This document shows, in pieces, positions 16,480 through 24,891 of a stretch of 34,816 nucleotides of DNA. Every line of letters begins with the position of its first letter. The first letter of the stretch is position 1. Position numbers and translations under genes: made by a program. The stretch spans positions 1 to 34,816 of the forward strand of contig JAFOHE010000122.1 of the NCBI GenBank assembly GCA_017421975.1. Reading direction: 5' to 3'. The stretch is from Pseudomonadota bacterium (lineage in GTDB: Bacteria; Myxococcota_A; Bradymonadia; UBA4248). Below the pieces are notes generated by a model. The model was not told the origin of the DNA, did not search any database, and worked only from the letters and a program-made list of their open reading frames with translations.

Positions 16480-18858
16480 ATGGCTACTTCCAAAAAAAAG
16501 TCATCCAAATCTCCCAAATCTTCCAAATCCGCCAAGAAAAAACAGCCTGAAAAACGCTCTCTGTTAGGCCGTATTTTTCGATTTTGTATTATCGTCGGCC
16601 TCGTTTTAGGTCTACTGGGCTGCCTCGTTGTTGCAGGTGCCTTTTGGTACTATTCACGCACGCTCCCTGGTATTTTTTCATACGATGATTATAAACCCAA
16701 ACAAATGACGATCATCTATGACAAAAGCGGTGAACCCATTCTCGAACTCTATGAAGAAAAGCGCATCGTCATTCCGTTTGATGAAATCCCCATGCACATG
16801 CGCAAAGCCATGATTGCTGCCGAGGATGCGAATTTTTACCAGCATCAGGGATTGGATTATTTTGGCATTGTTCGCGCCGTCATTACCAACATCAGACGCG
16901 GTGGCTTTAGCCAAGGGTCTTCAACCATCACACAACAAGTCGTCAAAAACCTGCTTCTGACCCCCGAAAAACATCTCTCCCGTAAAATTCAGGAAGTGTT
17001 ATTGGCGCGACAAATCGAACAGGCCCTTACCAAAGACGAAATTCTCGCGATCTATCTGAACCACGTCTATTTTGGTCATCGCAACAACGGCGTCGAACGT
17101 GCCGCACAGTTTTATTTTGGCATTCACGCCAAAGAACTCAATCTCAACCAGGCGGCAACAATCGCAGGGCTCGTTCAGTCTCCGGAACGTCTTTCACCCA
17201 AAAAACATCCAGAAGCCGCACTTGCAAGGCGCAATTATGTATTAAAACAAATGTATGAAAAAGGTTTTATTGATGAGGCAACCTACCGCCAAACCCTTGA
17301 AGAAAAAATCGTTTTAAGCGCGCCTCCGACCTCACATATTGGCATTGCCCCCTATTTTGCCGAACACGTTCGTCAACTGCTCGTCGCGGAGTATGGCAAA
17401 GAATACGTTGAAACGGCCGGCCTCAAAGTTTACACAACGCTTGATCCTGTTGCCCAAGCCATGGCAGAAGCCGCCTTCAACAAAGGTTTATATGATTACG
17501 ATACACGCCATTATATGAACCGTCCACTCAAAAATCCGAGTAAAAAGCAAACGACAAAATTCAAAAAAGATACGAATTACGAAGCCAAGATTGAGCGTAT
17601 CGACGGCGATACGGTTTATTTCAAACTCGGCGATCAAACGCTCTCATACGTCCCCACACCTCGCCAGAAGAAGCAGCAGCCCATCGAAGAAACATTCAAA
17701 GTCGGCGATACATGGTTTGTACAAATCACGGAATTTGAAAATGATAAACCTAAAAAGATTATCATTCCAACGGGTGCAAACGGCGGCATGATTGCCATCG
17801 ATAATGCGACCCGCGAAGTGCGTGCCCTCGTCGGCGGCTACAGTTACAAAGAATCCGTCTTCAATCGCGCAACCCAAGCCCAGCGACAAACGGGCTCCTC
17901 TTTCAAAACGTTTGTCTATGGCGCCGGCCTCGAAAACCACATCATTACGCCCTCAACAATTCTCGATGATGCGCCTAAGGTATTTTATATTCCTGGCAAA
18001 AAGGAACCCTGGTCTGCCAAGAATTCAGATAATAAATTCAAAGGCCCTATGACGACACGCATGGCACTGGCACAATCGCGCAACACGATTGCTGTCGATA
18101 TTCTCGAACGTACTGGCATTGAACAAACCATCGCCTTTGTGCGCAAATTCGGTATCAATACGCCACTCGTCAATAATTATACGCTTGCCCTGGGGTCTTC
18201 ATCGATGACGACCATCGATGTAACCAATGCTTACGCAACCATTGCAGATGCCGGTATCTATAAATCACCCATCTTTATTACAAAAATTGTTCAAGGCAAT
18301 CGCACGCTTCCCCTGCCACCACAAACGAGCCATGTCGCCATTCAACCAGACGTCGCTTATGTTCTGGCGGACATGCTCAAAAGCGTCGCTTTTCAGGGAA
18401 CAGCACGAAAATATCTCGGCAAATTTCCGCGTGATATCGCTGGAAAAACAGGCACGACAAATGCCACAAAAGACGCGTGGTTCGTTGGCTTTACACAAGA
18501 CATTGCATGCGGCGTTTACATTGGCTACGATGATCCCAAATCACTCGGTAAAGGTGAAGGCGGATCTTCAACAGCAGTCCCCATTTTCGCCAATTTTATG
18601 GCCGAATACCACAAAGATCTTCCATTACGGAATTTTACAAAACCAGATTCCGTGATAGAGCTTGATGTCGATGATGCCACGGGACTGTTACCACGGGATC
18701 CAACGCAAAAAACGCGTCACGAAGTCTTTCTTCGCGGTACACAGCCAACCCAGATGGCACCAGCCACCGACGATAACAGCGGGCAAAATTGGATGCTCAG
18801 ACAATTTGATCAACCGCAAGACGCGGATGATTCCGCTGATACAGACGACGGGTTCTGA
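16480..18858 (+). CDS. mrcA: bifunctional class A penicillin-binding protein (PBP1A type)
   Basis: 792 aa from ATG 16480. A Lys/Ser-rich cytoplasmic tail (~30 aa) and one membrane anchor (IIVGLVLGLLGCLVVAGAFW) come first. The GT51 glycosyltransferase has AAEDANFYQHQG (catalytic Glu), GGFSQGSSTITQQVVKNLLL, RKIQEVLLARQIE and KDEILAIYLNHVYFG. An OB-like insert (about residues 360-430) precedes the transpeptidase, whose motifs are TGSSFKTF (SxxK), QSRNT (SxN) and GKTGTT (KTG). It polymerises and cross-links peptidoglycan at the periplasmic face of the inner membrane. No Shine-Dalgarno is visible. The next gene starts 2 bp after the stop. Confidence 0.95.
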   Translation: MATSKKKSSKSPKSSKSAKKKQPEKRSLLGRIFRFCIIVGLVLGLLGCLVVAGAFWYYSRTLPGIFSYDDYKPKQMTIIYDKSGEPILELYEEKRIVIPFDEIPMHMRKAMIAAEDANFYQHQGLDYFGIVRAVITNIRRGGFSQGSSTITQQVVKNLLLTPEKHLSRKIQEVLLARQIEQALTKDEILAIYLNHVYFGHRNNGVERAAQFYFGIHAKELNLNQAATIAGLVQSPERLSPKKHPEAALARRNYVLKQMYEKGFIDEATYRQTLEEKIVLSAPPTSHIGIAPYFAEHVRQLLVAEYGKEYVETAGLKVYTTLDPVAQAMAEAAFNKGLYDYDTRHYMNRPLKNPSKKQTTKFKKDTNYEAKIERIDGDTVYFKLGDQTLSYVPTPRQKKQQPIEETFKVGDTWFVQITEFENDKPKKIIIPTGANGGMIAIDNATREVRALVGGYSYKESVFNRATQAQRQTGSSFKTFVYGAGLENHIITPSTILDDAPKVFYIPGKKEPWSAKNSDNKFKGPMTTRMALAQSRNTIAVDILERTGIEQTIAFVRKFGINTPLVNNYTLALGSSSMTTIDVTNAYATIADAGIYKSPIFITKIVQGNRTLPLPPQTSHVAIQPDVAYVLADMLKSVAFQGTARKYLGKFPRDIAGKTGTTNATKDAWFVGFTQDIACGVYIGYDDPKSLGKGEGGSSTAVPIFANFMAEYHKDLPLRNFTKPDSVIELDVDDATGLLPRDPTQKTRHEVFLRGTQPTQMAPATDDNSGQNWMLRQFDQPQDADDSADTDDGF

Positions 18859-18860
18859 TT

Positions 18861-19844
18861 ATGAAACAGCATATTCCATATTTGCTTCTCCTCATGTCGA
18901 TGCTGTTCGCCACACACACGGCATGGGCACAAGATGGACTCTACGACACTTCTGGTTCTCAACCAACCGAAGACGCTATCGCTGCAAACGACGTGCCCAA
19001 ACCGCACGAAGCGCTTGAATCCAGTGATACGCCTATCCCCACGCAACCAGAAGAAAGAAGCGTCTGTCGCGGTCCCGTAGCCTATAACAGCATCATGTCT
19101 AAAGCCGTAGATTCCCTCTTTAATCATCGTCCGGCAGAAGTCATCGATCTCCTTTTACCTTTTGAAGACAAACTCCATTGCATAGATGATGCAGAAGCCG
19201 CAACAAAACTATATACCATACTGGGTATCGCCTACCTCGAAATCGGCGATCAGACGGAATCGGATCGTTATTTGACGGATGCCATTCTGCTTCATCCAGG
19301 GGCTGATATCAAAGACCTGATCATGCTTCCGCCAAATGCTGAACAGCGCATTGAAGAACTCAAAATTATGGTCGAAGAAAGGCGCCGCGCCAACATGGAT
19401 CCGGGCGTGATTGTCAAAACAAGCTACGTTCCTGTGAAATACGAAACCCACCCTTTCTGGCTCAATTTTGTGCCCTTCGGCACTGGTTTGTTTCAAATGG
19501 GCAAGACGGGATGGGGCATATTTTATGCTTCAACGCAAGTGACTGGCATCGCCCTCTCTATTATGGGCGGCGGAATGGTCAAACACTATCAAAACGAAAA
19601 TAATTACTATTATACGCACAACAGTTACACGCAAGCCAAACGCTGGCAAGGTGTGCAAATCGCAGGTGTCAGTCTCTTGGTCGCAAGTTACGTCGCCAAT
19701 GTCATTCATGCCATTTGCATCCATGAAGATGTGACACAGATGATTTTATCCCCTCAAGATACAATACCAGATGAAGTGGCTTACACCATATCACCGATTG
19801 TTCTGGATCACGGTGCAGGCCTCATTTATGCCACAGAATTTTAA
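18861..19844 (+). CDS. secreted protein with TPR-like helices and C-terminal membrane-like segments
   Basis: 327 aa. The signal peptide is cleaved at AWAQDG. Residues ~75-175 form helical repeats ('AVDSLFNHRPAEVIDLLLPF', 'LYTILGIAYLEIGDQTESDR') resembling tetratricopeptide motifs. The C-terminal third has 'HPFWLNFVPFGTGLFQMGKT' and two hydrophobic stretches (STQVTGIALSIMGGGM, IAGVSLLVASYVANVIHAI). This layout recurs in envelope proteins of delta-proteobacteria, but the function is unknown. The start lies 2 bp after the PBP1A stop, so it is translationally coupled and may serve cell-wall synthesis. It is followed by a bidirectional terminator. Confidence 0.78.
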   Translation: MKQHIPYLLLLMSMLFATHTAWAQDGLYDTSGSQPTEDAIAANDVPKPHEALESSDTPIPTQPEERSVCRGPVAYNSIMSKAVDSLFNHRPAEVIDLLLPFEDKLHCIDDAEAATKLYTILGIAYLEIGDQTESDRYLTDAILLHPGADIKDLIMLPPNAEQRIEELKIMVEERRRANMDPGVIVKTSYVPVKYETHPFWLNFVPFGTGLFQMGKTGWGIFYASTQVTGIALSIMGGGMVKHYQNENNYYYTHNSYTQAKRWQGVQIAGVSLLVASYVANVIHAICIHEDVTQMILSPQDTIPDEVAYTISPIVLDHGAGLIYATEF

Positions 19845-19914
19845 TACACAACAATTATTTTATATTGTTTTGTAATAAACAATCATTAGATGTAAAAGAC
19901 GTCATTCAATATAA

Positions 19915-19941
19915 AAAGAGCGTGAAAAAATCACGCTCTTT
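19915..19941. terminator. bidirectional intrinsic terminator
   Basis: AAAGAGCGTGA - AAAAA - TCACGCTCTTT, an 11-bp perfect stem, A-rich before and T-rich after. It serves the converging 18861 gene and the xse operon. Confidence 0.9.
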
Positions 19942-20048
19942 ACAATTCATTTTTTACATAGCACACAAAACTGCATTTGGCAAACAAACGCACACAATCC
20001 ATGCCAATCGATCACCAAAACATTCCGTTTGATAAAAGATCAGGAACC

Positions 20049-20306
20049 TTATCCGTTATCTGCCTGTTCCGTACTGTTGAGTTCTTTGAGAGCCGATTCC
20101 ACCTTAATACCAGTGCGCGTCAATTTTGTTTTACAAACTTTAATCAGTCTGACAGCTTCTTCAACACTCGCAATCATATTATCAATATCAGCAGACGGAT
20201 CACGAAGCGAATCCGTAATTTCCTGGATTCTACGAATCATCTCATTATAGCTCAAATTTTCCATATTATCGGAAATCTCTGCATGATTATCCTTTTTCGT
20301 TGCCAT
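20049..20306 (-). CDS. xseB: exodeoxyribonuclease VII small subunit
   Basis: 85 aa, normal for XseB (E. coli 80). 'SYNEMIRRIQEITDSLRDPS' and 'IASVEEAVRLIKVCKTKL' fit the two-helix antiparallel coiled coil of the family (usual F/Y-E-x-x-x-x-x-L-E-x-I and L-E-x-x-L-x-x-x-E-x-G-x-x-L). It associates with XseA to degrade single-stranded DNA from either end. Its start overlaps the last 20 bp of xseA, indicating translational coupling. Confidence 0.9.
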   Translation of the reverse strand: MATKKDNHAEISDNMENLSYNEMIRRIQEITDSLRDPSADIDNMIASVEEAVRLIKVCKTKLTRTGIKVESALKELNSTEQADNG

Positions 20307-22089
20307 CCTTGTTCTCCAAAACAGTATTTACAGTTAAATCAAGATGTCCGTCAATAAGCGTCGCTCGGACATTTTCCCCTTTTTTAATATGATGAATGGT
20401 AGTAATGCGTTGACCATCGTGTTTGCTCAAACATACAAAACCACGTTTTATCATGGCACGTGGATCTCGCGCATCAACGAGTTGCGCATAATTATTGAGT
20501 TCTTTCATCTTATTGTCGATATGCGTTTTAACATAAAATGACATACTCTCAAACAGACGGTTCATATCGCCTTCGGCTTTCTCTAATTTTGCATGCGTCA
20601 GATCACCAATCGTCTCGCGCATCAGACGAAGCCTCTGCATTTCATTGTACGAAACACCACGCACTGTATTGACCAACACTTCTGACAATTGTTCTTGATG
20701 AACTTTCTTTTTTTCAACCGACATGCGTGCCTGTGAACACAACAAATGGCTCAGATGATTCAATTGATTTTCTGCATCACTTTTTCGCCATGTTGCTGTA
20801 GTTAAGATTTGATTACCTAAACGGATCAATTCTTTATCATATCTTTCAATTTTATCATGCACTGCATCTATCAAATCAAGTGACAAATCCTGAATTTCAT
20901 CATCAGCATCGCGATAAATCGTACTAATTTTATCTGCTGCATCCGTTGGTGTTTTGCATCTCACGAGCATTTCATCAAGAACAGAAGAATCAATATCATG
21001 ACCGATGGCGACCATAAATTTGACATGACAACGCGCAATTGCCGATGCAACATTATAATTATTAAAGCAAGCCAGTTCTGTCGTATCACCGCCACCACGA
21101 ATGATCACACCATAATCAAAATAGCCTTTTGGATAATAGTTTTCCATATCTGACAAAGCTTTGATAACGGACGGTTCCATACCAGTTCCCTGTAACACAA
21201 CACGGAAAATCGTCAACGTTACTGGTATTTTATTTTCTTGAAGCTTATTATGAAAATCATAATAACCAGCCGCACCTTCATTACTAAAAACAGCAATTCT
21301 TTTGGGTAATACTGGCACAGGAAGATTTCTATTCAAATCAAAAAGTCCATCTTGAACGAGCCTTCCGATGATAAGCGCCTTTTGCCTAAAAAAATCCCCC
21401 TGCGAATAATCCAAATCAATATCTTGTATTTTAAGTTGGAGCGTCGTCGTTTTTTCATAAAAATCGATCTCGCACAAGGCACAAATCTTATCGCCATTTT
21501 TCGGAAGCGGCACACCTTCTATCTGACATTTGTCTTTAATCTTGCGCCATATACTGGGTGCAACAATCGTGTTAAACTTTATCGGATCTGCACCATTCGC
21601 ATTGGGCTGAATCAGCTTGGGATAATAAAAACTCGTGGCCTTGCCCTCTTTCCAGCCACTCAGTTCACCCACAACCCACACACACATCTTGCCAAACGTA
21701 TTTTTTAGTTTTTCTGACACAAATGCCGCCAACTTTGCAACATCATAGGGATTCGCTGAAGACCCAAATGGCGCGTCCTTGACATTCGTTTTCGCCACAG
21801 CCTTGATCATTAAATTAGCTGATCGCTCGCCTTCTGCGGATACTACATTTGGCGTTCCATCTGGTCGACGGGTAGATTTAGGATGAAGCGTATAACCGAT
21901 CTGCGTCAACAAACCTAAGATTCGGCGCAAACCTTCAGTTGTCACAATCCAATACTTTTTTTCAATGCCATCTTTAATTGAAGACACCATACGCTTAGAA
22001 CCAAGTTGGTTCTCAAGTACGGCATCTTCCATATAGGTCAGTGCCCAACCGCCATATATCTCGCTGTAAGCATAATAAAGTTCAAGCAT
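20287..22089 (-). CDS. xseA: exodeoxyribonuclease VII large subunit with N-terminal extension
   Basis: 600 aa from ATG 22089, chosen because AGGAGG sits 5 nt upstream. A longer open frame to 22326 crosses repeat DNA and is not used. E. coli XseA is 456 aa and its OB-fold starts near residue 20; here the OB-fold (VWVVGELSGW) starts near 137, so residues 1-130 are an extra region of unknown fold. The catalytic core is recognisable but divergent: PKRIAVFSNEGAAGYYDF (usual I.V.TS..GAA..D), IIRGGGDTTEL (usual GRGGGSxExL) and AIGHDIDSS (usual GHExD). A long coiled-coil region follows, then the C-terminal 'DPRAMIKRGF'. Exonuclease VII degrades ssDNA. Confidence 0.9.
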   Translation of the reverse strand: MLELYYAYSEIYGGWALTYMEDAVLENQLGSKRMVSSIKDGIEKKYWIVTTEGLRRILGLLTQIGYTLHPKSTRRPDGTPNVVSAEGERSANLMIKAVAKTNVKDAPFGSSANPYDVAKLAAFVSEKLKNTFGKMCVWVVGELSGWKEGKATSFYYPKLIQPNANGADPIKFNTIVAPSIWRKIKDKCQIEGVPLPKNGDKICALCEIDFYEKTTTLQLKIQDIDLDYSQGDFFRQKALIIGRLVQDGLFDLNRNLPVPVLPKRIAVFSNEGAAGYYDFHNKLQENKIPVTLTIFRVVLQGTGMEPSVIKALSDMENYYPKGYFDYGVIIRGGGDTTELACFNNYNVASAIARCHVKFMVAIGHDIDSSVLDEMLVRCKTPTDAADKISTIYRDADDEIQDLSLDLIDAVHDKIERYDKELIRLGNQILTTATWRKSDAENQLNHLSHLLCSQARMSVEKKKVHQEQLSEVLVNTVRGVSYNEMQRLRLMRETIGDLTHAKLEKAEGDMNRLFESMSFYVKTHIDNKMKELNNYAQLVDARDPRAMIKRGFVCLSKHDGQRITTIHHIKKGENVRATLIDGHLDLTVNTVLENKDGNEKG

Positions 22090-22164
22090 TGTTCCTCCTA
22101 AACACACACCCAATCCGCCATAGACTACACCATTTTTCTGGCCATAAAAAGTGTGCGAAAGCAC

Positions 22165-22276
22165 GGCAAGGCGTATTTGTTGAGGCTCTGTTGGCAAAAC
22201 AGCCTCAACAAACAGCCTCAACAAATAGCCTTGCCCCCAGAGGGCGTATCGGGGGACGACGTTCCCCCGATAGCCC
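22165..22276 (-). repeat. two long bulged hairpins upstream of xseA
   Basis: On +, the first is GGCAAGGC (22165-22172) - unpaired G22173 - TATTTGTTGAGGCT - 26-nt loop - AGCCTCAACAAATA - GCCTTGCC (22228-22235), a flawless 8+14 bp stem around one bulge. Its loop holds a second copy of AGCCTCAACAAA, so an alternative fold is possible. The second is GGGC (22242) - unpaired G22246 - TATCGGGGG - ACGACGTT - CCCCCGATA - GCCC (22276). Both follow the same plan as the 6.5-kb and 9.6-kb hairpins. Confidence 0.92.
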
Positions 22277-22277
22277 G

Positions 22278-22625
22278 CCCCATCTAGGATTATGCCAATA
22301 GAATGAACCGCGTTACGCGTGTTCACATGTTTTTTATGTTTTTTTGAAAAACTACATGTAGGCCTGCATACGCGCCCCCATCTAGGATTATGCCAATCGA
22401 ATGAACCGCGTTACGCGTGTTCATATGTTTTTTATGTTTTTTTTACAAAACTACATATAGGCCTGCATACGCGCCCCCATCTAGAATTATGCCAATCGAA
22501 TGAACCGCGTTACGCGTGTTCACATATTTTTTATGTTTTTGTGCAAAACCACATGTAGGCCTACATACGCGCCCCCATCTAGGATTATGCCAATCGAATG
22601 AACCGCGTTACGCGTGTTCAGGTAA
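22278..22625. repeat. 98-bp tandem repeat, about 3.5 copies
   Basis: Units starting at CATCTAG occur at 22281, 22379, 22478 and 22576 (periods 98, 99, 98). Each holds GAACCGCGTTACGCGTGTTC (an imperfect palindrome) and a T-rich/A-rich stem closed by ACATGT/ACATGT in copy 1 and CATATG/ACATAT in copy 2, so the paired ends co-vary. The unit length is not a multiple of 3 and no ribosome site is present, so it is non-coding. With the adjoining hairpins it fills the 22090-22658 gap. Confidence 0.9.
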
Positions 22626-22658
22626 AATGAGCCATCGATTGAGCCTCCAAAATAGCGG

Positions 22659-23321
22659 CTAAGTGCAGTGAAATCCTATCCATAAGGACACTGCAATCAT
22701 GGAGAGCAAGGCGATCCAAACCTTGATTTCACGATAAAGACGTTTTTTGCCTTCGACATAGAGGATGCGTCGCTCATCATGTCCAACCCAGCCATGTGAA
22801 GCTGCAAGTGGCCAAAACCACATTTGAGCCACAAAAAGCATGACGAGCGACCAAGTCATGAAAAAGAACAAGGCATGCAAAGGTGAAATCGCTTCCAGAA
22901 AGAGGAAATATCCGGCCCCCCACGCCATCGTAAACAACTGCAGCTGCTTTTTGCCATAGAAGGAGCGTCTTTGCGCTGACTTTGCTGCATGACACGTTTT
23001 CACAGATTCAGGTACGCGCCAAATCGAAAAAATAGCAGCAGCAAAACATAAAAGCCACACACAAGCAGAAAACACCGTCTCAGGCGCGTTCCACGCAGGG
23101 CAAAGCAATGCGGCGCACGCCCCCCACAACGCGCCTTGTACAAGCGATGCTCCAAAGCGAAACGCCGCAGAACGCACAAGCGGAATAAATAAAATTTCCC
23201 CTAATACAATCCAAAGCTCTGGATGGGCCAACTGACCAAAGCGCATCAGTGGCTCGGTGCAAAAGTAAAGGCATCCGCAAAGACTTGCAATCACGAACAG
23301 CAGCACCGAAAACCACTTCAT
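22659..23321 (-). CDS. polytopic membrane protein of unknown function
   Basis: 220 aa with about six hydrophobic segments: WFSVLLFVIASLCGCLYF, LWIVLGEILFIPLV, ASLVQGALWGACAALLC, VFSACVWLLCFAAAIFSIW, MTWSLVMLFVAQMWFWPLAA and a C-terminal VWIALLSMIAVSLWIGF. A basic loop (KSAQRRSFYGKKQ, EGKKRLYREIK) suggests positive-inside topology. No family recognised. It lies 63 bp downstream of udk on the same strand, so probably in the same transcript. Confidence 0.65.
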   Translation of the reverse strand: MKWFSVLLFVIASLCGCLYFCTEPLMRFGQLAHPELWIVLGEILFIPLVRSAAFRFGASLVQGALWGACAALLCPAWNAPETVFSACVWLLCFAAAIFSIWRVPESVKTCHAAKSAQRRSFYGKKQLQLFTMAWGAGYFLFLEAISPLHALFFFMTWSLVMLFVAQMWFWPLAASHGWVGHDERRILYVEGKKRLYREIKVWIALLSMIAVSLWIGFHCT

Positions 23322-23384
23322 AATACGCCCAAGAATATGCTGTGCTAGGCAGATCCGATGCCTTCAGGTCTGCCACACATGGTT

Positions 23385-23996
23385 CTAAATAAACTGTTTA
23401 AGACGCTCAATGATCAGGTCTAGCGCAATCAGATTGCTACCGCCTTCCGGTATAATGACGTCCGCATAGCGTTTGGACGGTTCAACGAATTCAAGGTGCA
23501 TGGGACGAACTGTCTTGTAATACTGCTTACGAATGGAATCAAACGTTCGTCCACGTTCACGCATGTCGCGTCGAATTCGACGAAAAGCGCGAATATCCGA
23601 ATCAGTATCGACAAAAATCTTGATATCAAGCATATCACGCAACGGTTCGAAGCAAAAAAGCAAAATACCTTCAACGACAATGACGGGAAGCGGATCAATA
23701 TGCACAGTTTCCGTCGTACGGGAATGGGTCTTGAAATCATACATGGGGACATCGACACCTTCGCCGTTTTTAAGCATTTTGAGATGTTCAACGAGTAGCT
23801 CGCTTTCGAGGCTAGACGGATGATCGAAGTTAACATCCTCCCTGTCTTTCATCGGAAGATAAGACAAATCTCGATAATACCAGTCAAACTGGATAAGGTT
23901 ACTGGCTTCCCCCAGACCTTCACGAATTTTGCGAGCGAGTGTTGTTTTGCCGGATCCCGTGCCACCGGCAATCCCTACGATCTTTGGTACAGTCAT
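23385..23996 (-). CDS. udk: uridine kinase
   Basis: It phosphorylates uridine/cytidine in pyrimidine salvage. 203 aa, typical length. The P-loop GIAGGTGSGKTT begins near residue 8. 'IQFDWYYRDL' (usual DxYYKD), 'NFDHPSSLESELL' (usual NFDHPxAFD), 'YDFKTHSR' and 'VIVVEGILLF' are the family's substrate and Walker B blocks, and 'RRIRRDMRERGR' is the lid. AAGGT lies 9 nt before the start. A candidate promoter (24064-24092) precedes it. Confidence 0.95.
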   Translation of the reverse strand: MTVPKIVGIAGGTGSGKTTLARKIREGLGEASNLIQFDWYYRDLSYLPMKDREDVNFDHPSSLESELLVEHLKMLKNGEGVDVPMYDFKTHSRTTETVHIDPLPVIVVEGILLFCFEPLRDMLDIKIFVDTDSDIRAFRRIRRDMRERGRTFDSIRKQYYKTVRPMHLEFVEPSKRYADVIIPEGGSNLIALDLIIERLKQFI

Positions 23997-24063
23997 GTGT
24001 GTATACCTTTTTTAAGAATTTGAAGAGCCCACGCAAATGCACGTCAAGGTGCATGATCAATGT

Positions 24064-24092
24064 ATTTTATATTTGAGCGATATGTCACGCAA
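24064..24092 (-). promoter_or_regulatory. possible promoter of udk
   Basis: On the minus strand, TTGCGT and TAAAAT are 17 bp apart. The -10 is good and the -35 weak. A small ATGCAC-GTCAAG-GTGCAT hairpin lies between it and udk. Confidence 0.35.
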
Positions 24093-24124
24093 AAACCGAA
24101 CGCTTCAGCATTTTACGGCCAACA

Positions 24125-24784
24125 TCATACGTAATCAAGCGAAGCAAATCTCGAGAAAGTTTCCATGCCACGTGCGTTGGGTTTATTTTTGAACATTTTC
24201 CACGCCCGAAGCCACCCCGCATCGACGAACCATTCAAGGTCAAGCATGCCATCGTCATCTTCATGTGCGACTTCGTATGCGGCACCAGGAAATTGTTCGA
24301 GCATAGCCTGATCAAAGATTTCGCCGAACTTGCCAGGGCCGAGGAGTTTAGCAGCAAGCTCAGGTGAAAGCGCAAGAAAAACCTGCCCTGATCTTTTCAT
24401 GAGTTCCAGGGCTATGGTGAGAAGGACATCAAAACTCGCTTCATCGTCATAAGCCGTTCTGCAAACCATGTGTTTTTTCGGTGCAGCGCCCAACGTCACC
24501 TGATACTCCTCGCGCTTTGCTGCGCCCATCCGCATGGGAAGCGTAACGATGTCAAACGCACGGGCATCAAGGAATGGCCGCGATATCGTATCAGGCACAT
24601 GGGTCAGCCATAACCGCAGGCCTTCGTCGGTCATTTCTTTTTTTCGGGCAATGGATGTCAACCATTTGTCCATCGACTTTGTTGCCGTCTCATCCGGCAT
24701 AGAAAGAAAATAGATATCAAGTGACTGCATGGCCACGCTCGAAGTCCGAAATCCCTCTGTCCTTCGCAAACTGTCCTTCAGCAT
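24125..24784 (-). CDS. hypothetical cytoplasmic protein
   Basis: 219 aa from ATG 24784. The longest frame would start at 24865, but that ATG lies inside the terminator of the upstream gene. Met46 of the long frame (24730) is another possible start. There is no signal peptide. 'SLDIYFLSMPDETATKSMDK', 'FLDARAFDIVTLPMRMGAAK' and 'DDGMLDLEWFVDAGWLRAWK' give an alpha/beta impression; the repeated mixed pattern could be an immunity- or SUKH-like fold, but this is not supportable. The chosen start directly follows the 7-bp inverted repeat CCCCAAT-GG-ATTGGGG (24785-24800), whose GGGG could be the ribosome site. Confidence 0.55.
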   Translation of the reverse strand: MLKDSLRRTEGFRTSSVAMQSLDIYFLSMPDETATKSMDKWLTSIARKKEMTDEGLRLWLTHVPDTISRPFLDARAFDIVTLPMRMGAAKREEYQVTLGAAPKKHMVCRTAYDDEASFDVLLTIALELMKRSGQVFLALSPELAAKLLGPGKFGEIFDQAMLEQFPGAAYEVAHEDDDGMLDLEWFVDAGWLRAWKMFKNKPNARGMETFSRFASLDYV

Positions 24785-24836
24785 CCCCAATGGATTGGGG
24801 GGAAACTGACGAACAGGCGATTTTGAGCAATACACG

Positions 24837-24869
24837 AAAAAGGGAATGACCTCATGAAAGACCATTCCC
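24837..24869 (-). terminator. intrinsic terminator of the 24892-25440 gene
   Basis: On the minus strand GGGAATG ... CATTCCC (7-bp stem with partly paired loop) is followed by TTTTT. Confidence 0.75.
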
Positions 24870-24891
24870 CAAACGACTCGTCCTTATTCAA

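Noticed and set aside
22165..22276. Integron attC sites
   Set aside because: Unpaired bases and variable stems are reminiscent, but the conserved GTTRRRY/RYYYAAC boxes and gene cassettes are absent.
22090..22326. Longer start for xseA
   Set aside because: The extra 79 codons cross the hairpin repeats, while ATG 22089 has a near-perfect AGGAGG.
22319..22558. Plus-strand open frame over the 98-bp repeats
   Set aside because: The repeat period is not a multiple of 3, there is no ribosome site, and the predicted peptide is an artefact of repeat DNA.
22278..22625. 98-bp repeats as a CRISPR array
   Set aside because: The repeats are directly adjacent, nearly identical over their whole length, and have no unique spacers; no cas genes are nearby.
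24785..24865. Longer start for the 24125 gene
   Set aside because: The ATG at 24865 lies in the terminator stem of the preceding gene.
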